A stretch of DNA of 42,875 bases from Alphaproteobacteria bacterium (lineage in GTDB: Bacteria > Pseudomonadota > Alphaproteobacteria > Micavibrionales > Micavibrionaceae), in assembly GCA_023301585.1 (NCBI GenBank), contig JAMASZ010000014.1, forward strand, positions 1-42,875, in the 5' to 3' direction. The translations under genes were made by a program, and so were the position numbers. Below the pieces are notes generated by a model. It was not told where the DNA came from, did no database searches, and worked only from the letters and a program-made list of their open reading frames with translations. Below, in pieces: positions 28,458 through 37,008 of this stretch. Each line of letters starts with the position of its first letter. Position 1 is the first letter of the stretch.

Positions 28458-30276
28458 AGTTTAATCCTGTTTGTGTATCGAACTCAATAGGTACATTTAG
28501 TTTGAACTTATCTGTTACCCAGTCACCGGCATCAACCCATGCCTGTTGTAACATATGCCCAAACATAGGAGCCACCTCTGTCTGTGCCTCATCGTGCATC
28601 GTACATACCGCCCTCCATCGAGGTGCATCTAGTAGTACACGGTTGAAACAGTTCTTCATTATGATGGCACCTGCTGACTGGAACTGTGCGTTGGTTGCAG
28701 AATGCGGGGATCGTATCATAATCCTCCGTCCATCCAACCCCGGCACCCAGCCATGTTTCTTTGCATGCTCTATCGCTTCCTCTCTAACACAAGCAAGCGC
28801 AGGGTTTGCTTCCCAGAATGCGTTAAGCATAGCCGATCCTACCTCTAAGCTAACACCCACCTGAGTCGCTACCTTACGTGCTGTGGCACCGTACAGTATA
28901 GCGTAGTAGATAGTCTTAGCTTGTTGTCGAGTCACCACCTTACCGGCAGCGTGGCTGAAAGCATGAGCATTCTTGGTATGTACATCACCTTCTAACAACT
29001 CAGTAGCGAACACACCACCATCATGGAAGGTAGTGTAGTGGCCTGCTACTCGGGCCTCAAGACCTGAAGCATCCGTACCAGAAAGGATATGACCTTGGGG
29101 CACACATAGGAGAGAGCGTAGCTCCTCACCGTATAGACTACCCACTGCTGGTATGTTTACTATCTGCCTGTGTGTATACCTACCGGTGTTGGTACCCAGT
29201 GGTATAGCCTGTGCTTCTACACGTCCATCGGTACGTACCTCATTGAGCCAGCCCCCCTTCTTACCATCCTTCTTACGAACGCGGTGTATGAGGCCAAGTC
29301 TATGAGTTAGTACTCTCCACGTGAGGAACAATTGACCTGCTGCACCTTGTATGGTATCAAGACAGGACTGGTCCTCGTCTGCTTTAGGTAAGCGAGGTGA
29401 CGAGATGACATAGGTGCCATCATCATTCAACTCATACCCTCCACGCTTAGCTTTCTTGTAGTTAAAGTAGTTGGGTTGCCAGCCCTGCGAGTATAAGAAA
29501 GCCGTGACTTGTTGTGGACTATTGAAGCTGAAAGGAATAAACTCTACCTTACTGAGCGGTCCGTTCACAGCAGACGCTTGTTCAGGTGTGAGATAATCCG
29601 TTAATACTTTCTTCAGTGTGCCTGCCTTAGTGAAGGGTGCAGCGTAGGTGGTCCCCGCCTTGACCTTCCAAGGTAACACACTGTTTAGTTCTTCTTCGAT
29701 CTTGGTTAGCTTACCGCTTAACTCATCGGCCAATGCTTCGGCTGCGGGTATGTCTAGTAAGAAACCTTGATCTTCTATCTGGTTCTGGAGCAACTGTGCA
29801 TCGTACTCAGTACGTATAGCATCACGCCAGTCAGCCGTACTACCTTCATCAATGAGTACTCGTAACAGCATACAGTTAATGAGAGTGTCCTCCGTACATC
29901 TGACCCGCATCTCTTCACTGTACTGTGACCAGTCCTCATGGACAGGCTTAGCTTTCCCCAATCGCTGCCCCCACGCATTGATTGAGTGTCCTCCTACTCG
30001 GTCTGGATTGTATAGTCGGGAAAGTATGAGGCTATCTTCGTAGGCTTTAGGTTCGAACCAAGGGTAGAGTCTCTTTATAAGGGGGTAGTCATGGCCCAAG
30101 AAGTTATGGGCCACCACTACGTCCGCCTCCATCAGGTACTCAAGACCTTCCCTGATGCAGAAAGGATCGAAGAACCTTTCCTGTCTACTCCCTAAGTCAC
30201 GACATGATATACACCAGAGCCGAGTAGCATCGTTACGGAACCCATCGGACTCAGTGTCGAACACTCGGATAATCAT
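28441..30276 (-). CDS. DNA polymerase, family A (with 3'-5' exonuclease domain)
   Basis: Exo motifs FDTESDG, VVAHNFLGHDYPL, CTEDTLINC; polymerase motif A GTDASGLEARVAGHY, motif B RQQAKTIYYAILYGA, motif C CTMHDEAQTEV. Confidence 0.95.
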   Translation of the reverse strand: MIIRVFDTESDGFRNDATRLWCISCRDLGSRQERFFDPFCIREGLEYLMEADVVVAHNFLGHDYPLIKRLYPWFEPKAYEDSLILSRLYNPDRVGGHSINAWGQRLGKAKPVHEDWSQYSEEMRVRCTEDTLINCMLLRVLIDEGSTADWRDAIRTEYDAQLLQNQIEDQGFLLDIPAAEALADELSGKLTKIEEELNSVLPWKVKAGTTYAAPFTKAGTLKKVLTDYLTPEQASAVNGPLSKVEFIPFSFNSPQQVTAFLYSQGWQPNYFNYKKAKRGGYELNDDGTYVISSPRLPKADEDQSCLDTIQGAAGQLFLTWRVLTHRLGLIHRVRKKDGKKGGWLNEVRTDGRVEAQAIPLGTNTGRYTHRQIVNIPAVGSLYGEELRSLLCVPQGHILSGTDASGLEARVAGHYTTFHDGGVFATELLEGDVHTKNAHAFSHAAGKVVTRQQAKTIYYAILYGATARKVATQVGVSLEVGSAMLNAFWEANPALACVREEAIEHAKKHGWVPGLDGRRIMIRSPHSATNAQFQSAGAIIMKNCFNRVLLDAPRWRAVCTMHDEAQTEVAPMFGHMLQQAWVDAGDWVTDKFKLNVPIEFDTQTGLNYAETH

Positions 30277-30279
30277 CCG

Positions 30280-30822
30280 CTATCTCCCAGATGGGTTGGG
30301 TCTCGGTCGAGGTCTTGGAGGTAAGGGGTTCACTCCATAAGTCTCTTGTATAGTCATTATATAGTCGCCGCTGTCGGGGACATTAGCTTGGGTATTAGCC
30401 ATGCTCGCGGCATAGAGCTCACTGGCCTCCTCTACCAGTCTACGAGAGTCTCGTACATATGTACCCCCTTCCATCGTAACGGGAGCCTCTGCTTCATTAG
30501 CAGCTCTACGGTCAGCTATAAAGTCAGCTATACGGTCAGCTATACGGTCAGCTAGTTCTTGTCGTTCGACCAAGCTGGGATCTACATTACTTATCCGACT
30601 CAAACCATCAATTGGCATCTCCTCCCTCATCAGGGTGTCAGGACGTGACATAACTGTCGCCGGTGGCGGTGCCGTCCACGCCTCCACCCTTGTCTCGTCA
30701 TGGCCAGGGCTCTCATACTGCATGAGCCTCTCTCGCTGAGAGACAAGGGTACTGGTTAACTCCTTGTTCTCCTGCTCAAGAGCAGCTATCTGATCCAGAT
30801 AATCTTTCTTATTATTAAACAT
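30280..30822 (-). CDS. Coiled-coil hypothetical protein with internal DRIA repeat
   Basis: MFNNKKDYLDQIAALEQENKELTSTLVSQRERLMQ coiled coil; DRIADRIADFIADRRA encoded by a 12-bp tandem repeat. Confidence 0.55.
   Translation of the reverse strand: MFNNKKDYLDQIAALEQENKELTSTLVSQRERLMQYESPGHDETRVEAWTAPPPATVMSRPDTLMREEMPIDGLSRISNVDPSLVERQELADRIADRIADFIADRRAANEAEAPVTMEGGTYVRDSRRLVEEASELYAASMANTQANVPDSGDYIMTIQETYGVNPLPPRPRPRPNPSGR
30507..30554. repeat. 12-bp tandem repeat, four copies
   Basis: TACGGTCAGCTA / TAAAGTCAGCTA / TACGGTCAGCTA / TACGGTCAGCTA read directly from the + strand. Confidence 0.9.
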
Positions 30823-31031
30823 TAGGCACCTCCCGATGCTAAGTCATAAGGGCTGTACTTCTGTAGCAGCATGTCAATGTCCTCCTCACTGAACATACCA
30901 GCGATACCAAGCATAGGTTCTTCCTGATGTGGTGCAATAGGATCATCAGTGAACTCTATGATACGTCCGTCGATAGTGTTACGAAGGACACGTTCCCCTG
31001 TATGAGGTACTACTTCCCAGTTAGTGGACAC
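30822..31031 (-). CDS. Hypothetical protein (69 aa)
   Basis: Coupled same-strand ORF. Confidence 0.5.
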   Translation of the reverse strand: MSTNWEVVPHTGERVLRNTIDGRIIEFTDDPIAPHQEEPMLGIAGMFSEEDIDMLLQKYSPYDLASGGA

Positions 31032-31290
31032 GATATGTTGCCCTCGCTATAGATTCTTCCATCGTCAGTAGCATCTTATCCCAGTCACCATCCATAATGT
31101 GTTCTTCCAATAGGATAAGACCTGCTTGCTTATCTATCTCAGGACACCAGCCCTGTATCATCACAGCAGACATGGGTGCTGGTGCTGGGGCTGGTATCAT
31201 TTGGAACTGCCATCCCGGTAGGCTAGTAGCCATACCGTCAAGCCTGTCCCGTAGCCGGTCAAGGCCATCCATCAGTAGGTCACGTGGCAT
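31021..31290 (-). CDS. Hypothetical protein (89 aa)
   Basis: Coupled same-strand ORF; Pro/Ala-rich centre. Confidence 0.5.
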   Translation of the reverse strand: MPRDLLMDGLDRLRDRLDGMATSLPGWQFQMIPAPAPAPMSAVMIQGWCPEIDKQAGLILLEEHIMDGDWDKMLLTMEESIARATYRVH

Positions 31291-31559
31291 TATACCCTCC
31301 GGTTATCGGGACACTTAGCTGGGCCACCAGTAGCACGACGTACTGCCGCAGGCTGTAGAGATGACACGATACCTTCCGACACAAGGACAAGGGATGGTTC
31401 ATCAAAGGATTCAGTAGCAGGTATCGCTCCCGTATCCCCAACCTTGGGCTGTAGTGAGATACGATCACAGCCATGCAAGTAAGTGTAACGACAGATAGCT
31501 ATACCTGTAAAGCCTGTAACAAAATCATTATACTCTTTACCTAGTATTACTTTAGACAT
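31290..31559 (-). CDS. Small phage protein with 'VTGFTGIAICRYTYLHGCDRISLQP' motif
   Basis: Resembles a widespread short phage protein type (VTGFxGIxxxRxxYxxGCxxxxxxP); AGGAGAT Shine-Dalgarno upstream. Confidence 0.6.
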   Translation of the reverse strand: MSKVILGKEYNDFVTGFTGIAICRYTYLHGCDRISLQPKVGDTGAIPATESFDEPSLVLVSEGIVSSLQPAAVRRATGGPAKCPDNRRV

Positions 31560-31911
31560 GTGTATCTCCTATGTTATTAACGATGAGCCATGATAAATTC
31601 GATAGGCTACAATTGCTGCGATCGCCATCCCTGTGCCAAGGACTATGACGCTCCGTAGGTGGTTGGCCCACGAAGGCTCGTAGTACGAGCTCGTTGACAT
31701 ACCTATAAACCTGTTTACTGCCCACGACAGGACGTACCCTGAGACTACCATTCCAAATACTATCAGTACTAGCACGATTGCCTCGGCTATCATACACTAC
31801 TCCTCTATTGTCTACTGACCATGATGTATCCTCTATAGGTCTTACTTGTTTCTTATACATTGATCTATCTATACTTAAATCATTAAGTAAGAAGTAATCA
31901 TTAGTATCCAT
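31552..31911 (-). CDS. HNH endonuclease (HNH_3-like homing endonuclease)
   Basis: YRYVNELVLRAFVGQPPTERHSPWHRDGDRSNCSLSNLSWL matches the HNH_3-type pattern (LVxxAF...HxDGDxxNxxxxNLxW). Confidence 0.75.
   Translation of the reverse strand: MDTNDYFLLNDLSIDRSMYKKQVRPIEDTSWSVDNRGVVYDSRGNRASTDSIWNGSLRVRPVVGSKQVYRYVNELVLRAFVGQPPTERHSPWHRDGDRSNCSLSNLSWLIVNNIGDTHV
31569..31793 (-). CDS. Holin-like two-TM protein nested out of frame inside the HNH gene
   Basis: MIAEAIVLVLIVFGMVVSGYVLSWAV...LRSVIVLGTGMAIAAIVAYRIYHGSSLIT: two TM segments, 74 aa; strong SD (AGAGGAG-TAGTGT-ATG on the minus strand); next to endolysin. Confidence 0.65.
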   Translation of the reverse strand: MIAEAIVLVLIVFGMVVSGYVLSWAVNRFIGMSTSSYYEPSWANHLRSVIVLGTGMAIAAIVAYRIYHGSSLIT

Positions 31912-31976
31912 ATACCTAAACCCCTACCCCTTACAATATTAGATTGTGGCTATTTGCATGAGGTATAAAAATAAAT

Positions 31977-32495
31977 CTAAACTAATTCCAGATGAGCATA
32001 GTCAGCACGGTTACTGAAGTACTTACCTGACCTCATGTTGTCAATACCTGCTTCCTTAGCGATAGCATAGGCAGCACCTATCATCTCATCGAAGCCTGCT
32101 ATGTCGTCCCAATCCAACGGATGCCTTGCAATATCAACGGCACGAGAAGGCATAACGTTATGATTAGAGTCAGGCCAAGGTAGCCCGTTGCCTCTGTTGT
32201 AGGCGTGTGTCTGTTGAGCTTCATTTCGGTATCCCCATATGATTGTCATGTCCCATATATCTGCTAGCTTGTTAGCTATGTATCGTAGGTCAGGCTCTAG
32301 CTCAGCCAGTCGTTGCCTACTTGCCAGCCCCCAAGGGTGGACAGGTAGGTAGTTGACCGAGTAGGGGTTGGTCTCAGGTGTCATCGGAGGGGCTATACTG
32401 TTTGCCGCCAACTCTGCAAGGTATAGTGACTCCCCCACTTGTACTCGTAGCCTATCAAGCTGGTCTCTGATCGAGCGGATTGACGCTAAGTCCAT
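31977..32495 (-). CDS. Endolysin, peptidase M15-type (L-alanyl-D-glutamate/D-Ala peptidase-like)
   Basis: IIWGYRNEAQQTHAYNRGNGLPWPDSNHNVMPSRAVDIARHPLDW...ADYAHLELV: SxH...AxD and HLE zinc-ligand layout of M15C lysins. Confidence 0.8.
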   Translation of the reverse strand: MDLASIRSIRDQLDRLRVQVGESLYLAELAANSIAPPMTPETNPYSVNYLPVHPWGLASRQRLAELEPDLRYIANKLADIWDMTIIWGYRNEAQQTHAYNRGNGLPWPDSNHNVMPSRAVDIARHPLDWDDIAGFDEMIGAAYAIAKEAGIDNMRSGKYFSNRADYAHLELV

Positions 32496-34131
32496 CTCTA
32501 TAGTCCTCTAATGTTATGGTACTAGGAGACAGACGACCTGTCTCGTTATCGTACTGCACAAGGGCAGCATCACCAGTCTTACCACAGAATCTATTCTTTA
32601 GTACTGTGATCTTACTGGTGTTACGTCGTATCAAGTCAGGGTCTTGTTGGTTACGACTCAGTGCATACACTCCATGTGCTAGCTGTGCTATGCTGCCTGA
32701 GCCACGTAAGTTAGCAAGGCTAGGGGTTGCCCCTTCCTCGAAAGACTTAGACTGTTGTGACCTGTTAAGATGAGACACAAGACTAATGTGTATCTGTAAC
32801 TCCTCAGTCAATCGCTTGAGTCGAGTCATCAGTACATCAATGTTCTTTCTCTCATCACCATCGGTAGCTGTCTCACTAACTAGTATTGATAGGTGATCCA
32901 CGACGATGTACTCACATCCCATTCCTGACGCCAAGTACCGTAGCTTTTGTATGAGCCTTGATTCTTCAACACTTCCCCAGTGATCGACACAGACAAGGTT
33001 GTCGTTGGCGTTCGCTGCCTCCCAGTATCCTCGAAGGTCATCGTCACTGACACTTGATCTGACTTCAGGTAGGTGGAGTGGTAAGTTTGCGCAGATAGAC
33101 ATTTGGCCGAGTATAGTCGTAGTAAGATTCTCTTCAAGAGCCAGCACTCCAACCTTCGTATCATGTTGTATACTCCAATGGTGTATTAGTTCACGCATCA
33201 CTGCGCTCTTGCCCATCCCAGTACCACTGGTCCAGACATCAAGCTCACCCTTACGTGAGCCATAGGACATGGTGTTAAGATCCTCCCAAGGGAAGGGGAT
33301 ACCTGCTGTGTGCTCATTATGGTGTTCCTCAAGCACAGCATCCCATGTATCAGAGCCTAGCACCACACCATCAGCCATTACAGCACGAGCTGACATGAGA
33401 GAGGAGAAGAACTCCTTGTCCTGTCCCTCAGTGAGGCAATCATTAGCATCCTTGCAGGGTAGCATGGCTCGCTTACACTTCTCTCTACCGAACAGGCCAG
33501 CCAACATCTCTGCTGCCTCATCTCCCGGATCATCCATGTCAACCGCAATGATGATTGTCTCGAATGATGAGAGAAACTCCTGACTGGTGGTGGTTAACTT
33601 AGACTTAGCACCATTAGGTAGTGATACAACACGGTAGTCCTTGCCATTCATAGCAAGCATTTGCTTGGCAGCTACCGCATCGAACTCACCTTCCACTATG
33701 ATACATAGCTTACGTCCACCGTCAAGGTGCATACCGAACAGGTCACTGTCCTTACCATCGCCCTTAGAACTGAACCTCTTCTGTGTCAGGTCAGCTATCT
33801 TCCAGCCCACCTGTCTGCCCTGCTTATAGCGAGGCCACCATACTGCTCGCTGTTCACGGGTAGCAGTGTCGTACTCAATGACACCACCGTATAGCTCGAC
33901 CATGCTACGACTAAGGCCACGACTTGGGATGTCAGCAGCCTCTAGTCCATCAGGTGTATCTCCTGACATGTCTTCCTCCTCACGTTCCTCACCATCAGGT
34001 GAGCGGTAGTACTCACATCGGTTACAGTAGCCACCCCCATCAGCGAAGATCATAAGATGGTCGCCAGTGCTGTCACGTCCACGCTCTCTACACTGAGGGC
34101 ATGGCTCGTTGCCTACTACGCGGCCTGTCAT
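32455..34131 (-). CDS. DNA primase-helicase (T7 gp4-like)
   Basis: Zinc-binding CPQC...CNRC, TOPRIM LCIIVEGEFDAVAAKQML...IIIAVDMDDPG, Walker A TSGTGMGKSAVM, Walker B EYIVVDHLSIL, SHLNR motif. Confidence 0.93.
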   Translation of the reverse strand: MTGRVVGNEPCPQCRERGRDSTGDHLMIFADGGGYCNRCEYYRSPDGEEREEEDMSGDTPDGLEAADIPSRGLSRSMVELYGGVIEYDTATREQRAVWWPRYKQGRQVGWKIADLTQKRFSSKGDGKDSDLFGMHLDGGRKLCIIVEGEFDAVAAKQMLAMNGKDYRVVSLPNGAKSKLTTTSQEFLSSFETIIIAVDMDDPGDEAAEMLAGLFGREKCKRAMLPCKDANDCLTEGQDKEFFSSLMSARAVMADGVVLGSDTWDAVLEEHHNEHTAGIPFPWEDLNTMSYGSRKGELDVWTSGTGMGKSAVMRELIHHWSIQHDTKVGVLALEENLTTTILGQMSICANLPLHLPEVRSSVSDDDLRGYWEAANANDNLVCVDHWGSVEESRLIQKLRYLASGMGCEYIVVDHLSILVSETATDGDERKNIDVLMTRLKRLTEELQIHISLVSHLNRSQQSKSFEEGATPSLANLRGSGSIAQLAHGVYALSRNQQDPDLIRRNTSKITVLKNRFCGKTGDAALVQYDNETGRLSPSTITLEDYRDGLSVNPLDQRPA

Positions 34132-34301
34132 GAGGTTACTTCAACTTCATCCAACTCCTCTCTGAGTCCGGCAGCATATAGCGCCTCGTTAAGAAGCTGT
34201 AGATCCTGTACAGCTTCTTCTAACCGTTGTTTTTTTAAAGCTACTTGTTCAATTGTCTTACAGTCCCACATTAAGTCAAATATATATGGTAGTTTATTCA
34301 T
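34128..34301 (-). CDS. Small hypothetical protein (57 aa)
   Basis: MNKLPYIFDLMWDCKTIEQVALKKQRLEEAVQDLQLLNEALYAAGLREELDEVEVTS; short coupled overlaps at both ends. Confidence 0.5.
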   Translation of the reverse strand: MNKLPYIFDLMWDCKTIEQVALKKQRLEEAVQDLQLLNEALYAAGLREELDEVEVTS

Positions 34302-34489
34302 TGTCTTGGTTCAATGGTAACATAGTCTCCTACTACCACGCTCTTGTGTGTTACTACCTTACGCCCGGTATCATTGGCTGCACCACATACTGAACTGAGT
34401 GTGGTCCAGCTTAGCTTCATCCGCTCATCCATATACAGGACGTTTCGATCCCATGTGATTGAGCCAGTCACCGCTGTCGATCCTGTCAT
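34298..34489 (-). CDS. Small hypothetical protein (63 aa)
   Basis: Stop overlaps the next ATG (ATGA-type coupling at 34298-34301). Confidence 0.45.
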   Translation of the reverse strand: MTGSTAVTGSITWDRNVLYMDERMKLSWTTLSSVCGAANDTGRKVVTHKSVVVGDYVTIEPRQ

Positions 34490-34817
34490 TGCCTCTCTCC
34501 TCTAAAATCCCCGGCATTGTGTACACTACAGCAGCACCGAAGGGTGTGTCGATCTCTTCACGATCATAGAACGAATGGGTCGTAGCATCAGGGTCATAAC
34601 CTTCTAGTCTGTTGCATCGTTGCTCAGCCTCAGGGCCACACTCGTACACCTCTACTAATACTGAGCCACCCTCTTCCTTCTCGATAGCAGGGAAGCCACC
34701 GAGTGACACCATGCTGTACCCCTTAAGCTGATGAGTACCTAACATCTTACTACCCATGAGGCAGGGGTTGTTACCCTGCCCCTTACGTAACGTACCATAC
34801 ACTGCAATGTTAATCAT
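34425..34817 (-). CDS. Gamma-glutamylcyclotransferase (GGCT/AIG2)-like protein
   Basis: INIAVYGTLRKGQGN...GGFPAIEKEEGGSVLVEVYE...CNRLEGYDP...YDREEI: canonical GGCT-like YGTLRxG, FPAI, VEVYE, LEGY motifs. Confidence 0.85.
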   Translation of the reverse strand: MINIAVYGTLRKGQGNNPCLMGSKMLGTHQLKGYSMVSLGGFPAIEKEEGGSVLVEVYECGPEAEQRCNRLEGYDPDATTHSFYDREEIDTPFGAAVVYTMPGILEERGNDRIDSGDWLNHMGSKRPVYG

Positions 34818-34828
34818 ATTTATTATCC

Positions 34829-35041
34829 TTAGTCCAAGTAGTCAAGCGTGTTAAGATAATCTCGAAGAACACGCACCTGCTGTCGATTAAGTACGAGAGA
34901 GGCATCATCCAGAGAACAAGATATCCACGAGAAATCCGTTACTCCGCTGGGGTATGTCGTCACCTCAATATCACTGGCCTCGAATCTCTGTGTCGAAGGC
35001 CAGCTAGGTGTTTTTAAAACTACTGAATCACCCAGCCTCAT
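34829..35041 (-). CDS. Small hypothetical protein (about 70 aa)
   Basis: Re-started at ATG 35041 (MRLGDSVVLKTPSWPSTQ...), ATGA-coupled to the ATP-grasp stop; the track start (35107) lies deep in the upstream gene. Confidence 0.5.
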   Translation of the reverse strand: MRLGDSVVLKTPSWPSTQRFEASDIEVTTYPSGVTDFSWISCSLDDASLVLNRQQVRVLRDYLNTLDYLD

Positions 35042-35790
35042 AACATCTCTCCAATAGATACCATAGCAGCAGCCGTGAGCTCTGCCGAATACTCGTTCAT
35101 GCCCCATGCTGTGTTAGCTTCGATAACCACAGCCCTGTCCTCTCCACTGTTGTATGCCACATCATAGGCAAGTAGGTTCAGGCCACACTGCTCACTCAAC
35201 TGAGCACCTACTACCCGTATCACACAGCATACCGCAAGTGGTAGTAGCTCATGCTCCACCTGATAGGTGAAACCGTTAGCCAATGTACGTACCAGCAGGG
35301 CATCACGCTCAAGCTCAGTGTTAGGACGAAGACGCTTACTTGCTTTGTATACTACGCCAGTGACAGGGCTAAATACCACACGGTATTCACGATCCTTCTT
35401 GAAGTACTGTGTGTACAGTGGGGCATCAACTACCTGCTCTGCATTACGAGCGATGACGATACCCTCCCCACTGCGCCCATTGAGGACAGTCCGGCACACT
35501 ACCTTCTCCCCTACTTCCGACGCCCACTGTTTGGCAGTGACAATAGATGTGGTAGATTCAGGGCCAAGACCAAGCTGTGACCACGCTAGCTTATCGGATA
35601 CATGACGCACTCCCGATGGGTGATTGATCCACTTCATTCTATCAGCCCACGGTGGTGCTGTTCGACACCCCCATGAGGTAGCTACCCCTGCCTTGGGGTT
35701 GGACGTACCGTAGCGGAGCTTACAGCCTGCCTCTCGCAGCAGTCTTGCACTTGCTAGTCCCTTCATCCAAGGGAGAATGGTTGTACTCAT
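35038..35790 (-). CDS. ATP-grasp ligase
   Basis: VVCRTVLNGRSGEGIVIA (glycine-rich ATP loop), LYTQYFKKDREYRVVFSP, VYKASKRLR, LLAYDVAYN and VVIEANTAWGM (E-x-N metal site). Confidence 0.8.
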   Translation of the reverse strand: MSTTILPWMKGLASARLLREAGCKLRYGTSNPKAGVATSWGCRTAPPWADRMKWINHPSGVRHVSDKLAWSQLGLGPESTTSIVTAKQWASEVGEKVVCRTVLNGRSGEGIVIARNAEQVVDAPLYTQYFKKDREYRVVFSPVTGVVYKASKRLRPNTELERDALLVRTLANGFTYQVEHELLPLAVCCVIRVVGAQLSEQCGLNLLAYDVAYNSGEDRAVVIEANTAWGMNEYSAELTAAAMVSIGEML

Positions 35791-37007
35791 GCTTGCTTCC
35801 TTAGTTTCTGGTCACGTACTATAGAGATCAGCTTACCCTCTGCATCAATGTCAGCACGGAATACATCGAAGCACTGATGATGTATCTTGATGCGTCTATC
35901 GTCTACGCTCTCAAGGAATGACGCGTCTTCGATTGTTTTGTTACAGCAGGCACATTGGTAGCTGAGGAAAGCCAGCTCTGCCCACTCTCCCACGATGCCC
36001 ATTGCTTTCTCCTCTGCCGTGACTCCCTGACCTCGGAAGCCCACGCCCTTTTGAAACGCAACACTGCTGTCCTTAATCTTGCCAGTAACCCTACCGGAGG
36101 GCTTGTACGAAGGGATCGGTAACGTCGTGCCCTTCGTCGAGGTCGATGTCGAGGCTGTCGTCCCACTCTGTCCAGTCGGTGACGTTGTAGTTCCCTTTGC
36201 TGTTGCCGAGGAACTGCTCTTGGATGAGGAATTCGTGGTAGCGGCGCTGTGATAGGTAGTCTGCTTGCCACCCTTGGCAGACTTCCCCTTTGGGTAGGAC
36301 TTGACTGCCCTATTTAATACACGGTCAACACGTACCTTGCCATCTGTAATCTCATACAGTGTGTTGATATTGAATGCCTTGATCTCAGTGTGTTGAATAC
36401 CGCACTTGGTCAGCATCCACTGCAACATGCCAGCCTCGCTTGCATAGTACACTCGGTTGCTTGACTTACTCTCTGCATAGTGCAAGGGACGTTCAGCATT
36501 ACGATACACAAAGACTCGTTGCTCATCAATCTCTGCCCATACCAATGCCGCAGCACCGTACAGATTAGAGATAGCCCAGTCTATACCTCGTGCTGAGATG
36601 GCACGGTACAGACCACGGCTATCCACATCACATGTCTTGCTTACTTGCAAGTCACCACGCCAGTCACCCACTAGGGTGCCATTGTGTACACCAATGATGT
36701 TACCTTCAATGAATGGGTGTGCTGTGTCATCGTTGATCTTACCGACAGTAGCAGCACGATTATGTCCAATGACTGAGTGTGTCTGATTACCCATGTTCCA
36801 CTCAGGATTCCATACATCATTAACCATCGTTGCCCCATTGACTGCCTTCTTCAGGTAGGTAGTAGGGTTGACTGGGTTATTGGTGAGGAATACGAAGCCA
36901 GTAGCATCGAGTCCTCGTACTGAACCGGCGATGGTGCAGTGCTTGATGAACTTGTCATCCGCTTGAGTGGTGATGAACTCACTCGTCATTCCAAATATGC
37001 CACACAT
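35787..37007 (-). CDS. Class II (Ntn) glutamine amidotransferase with Ser/Thr-rich linker and C-terminal CxxC/HxxC module
   Basis: MCGIFGMTSEF (catalytic Cys2), IGHNRAATVGKINDDTAHPF, IIGVHNGTLVGDW, VDSRGLYRAI, GAAALVWAE; then linker NSSSKSSSSATAKGTTTSPTG and YQCACCNKTIE...IKIHHQCFD. Confidence 0.92.
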   Translation of the reverse strand: MCGIFGMTSEFITTQADDKFIKHCTIAGSVRGLDATGFVFLTNNPVNPTTYLKKAVNGATMVNDVWNPEWNMGNQTHSVIGHNRAATVGKINDDTAHPFIEGNIIGVHNGTLVGDWRGDLQVSKTCDVDSRGLYRAISARGIDWAISNLYGAAALVWAEIDEQRVFVYRNAERPLHYAESKSSNRVYYASEAGMLQWMLTKCGIQHTEIKAFNINTLYEITDGKVRVDRVLNRAVKSYPKGKSAKGGKQTTYHSAATTNSSSKSSSSATAKGTTTSPTGQSGTTASTSTSTKGTTLPIPSYKPSGRVTGKIKDSSVAFQKGVGFRGQGVTAEEKAMGIVGEWAELAFLSYQCACCNKTIEDASFLESVDDRRIKIHHQCFDVFRADIDAEGKLISIVRDQKLRKQA

Positions 37008-37008
37008 A

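Noticed and set aside
30507-30554. Possible CRISPR-like array
   Set aside because: Units are 12 bp, directly abutting with no spacers, and lie in a coding frame; it is a minisatellite.
35903-36271. 122-aa same-strand ORF nested in the GATase gene
   Set aside because: Arg-rich translation of the Ser/Thr-rich linker in another frame; no motif and no TM or fold-like pattern.
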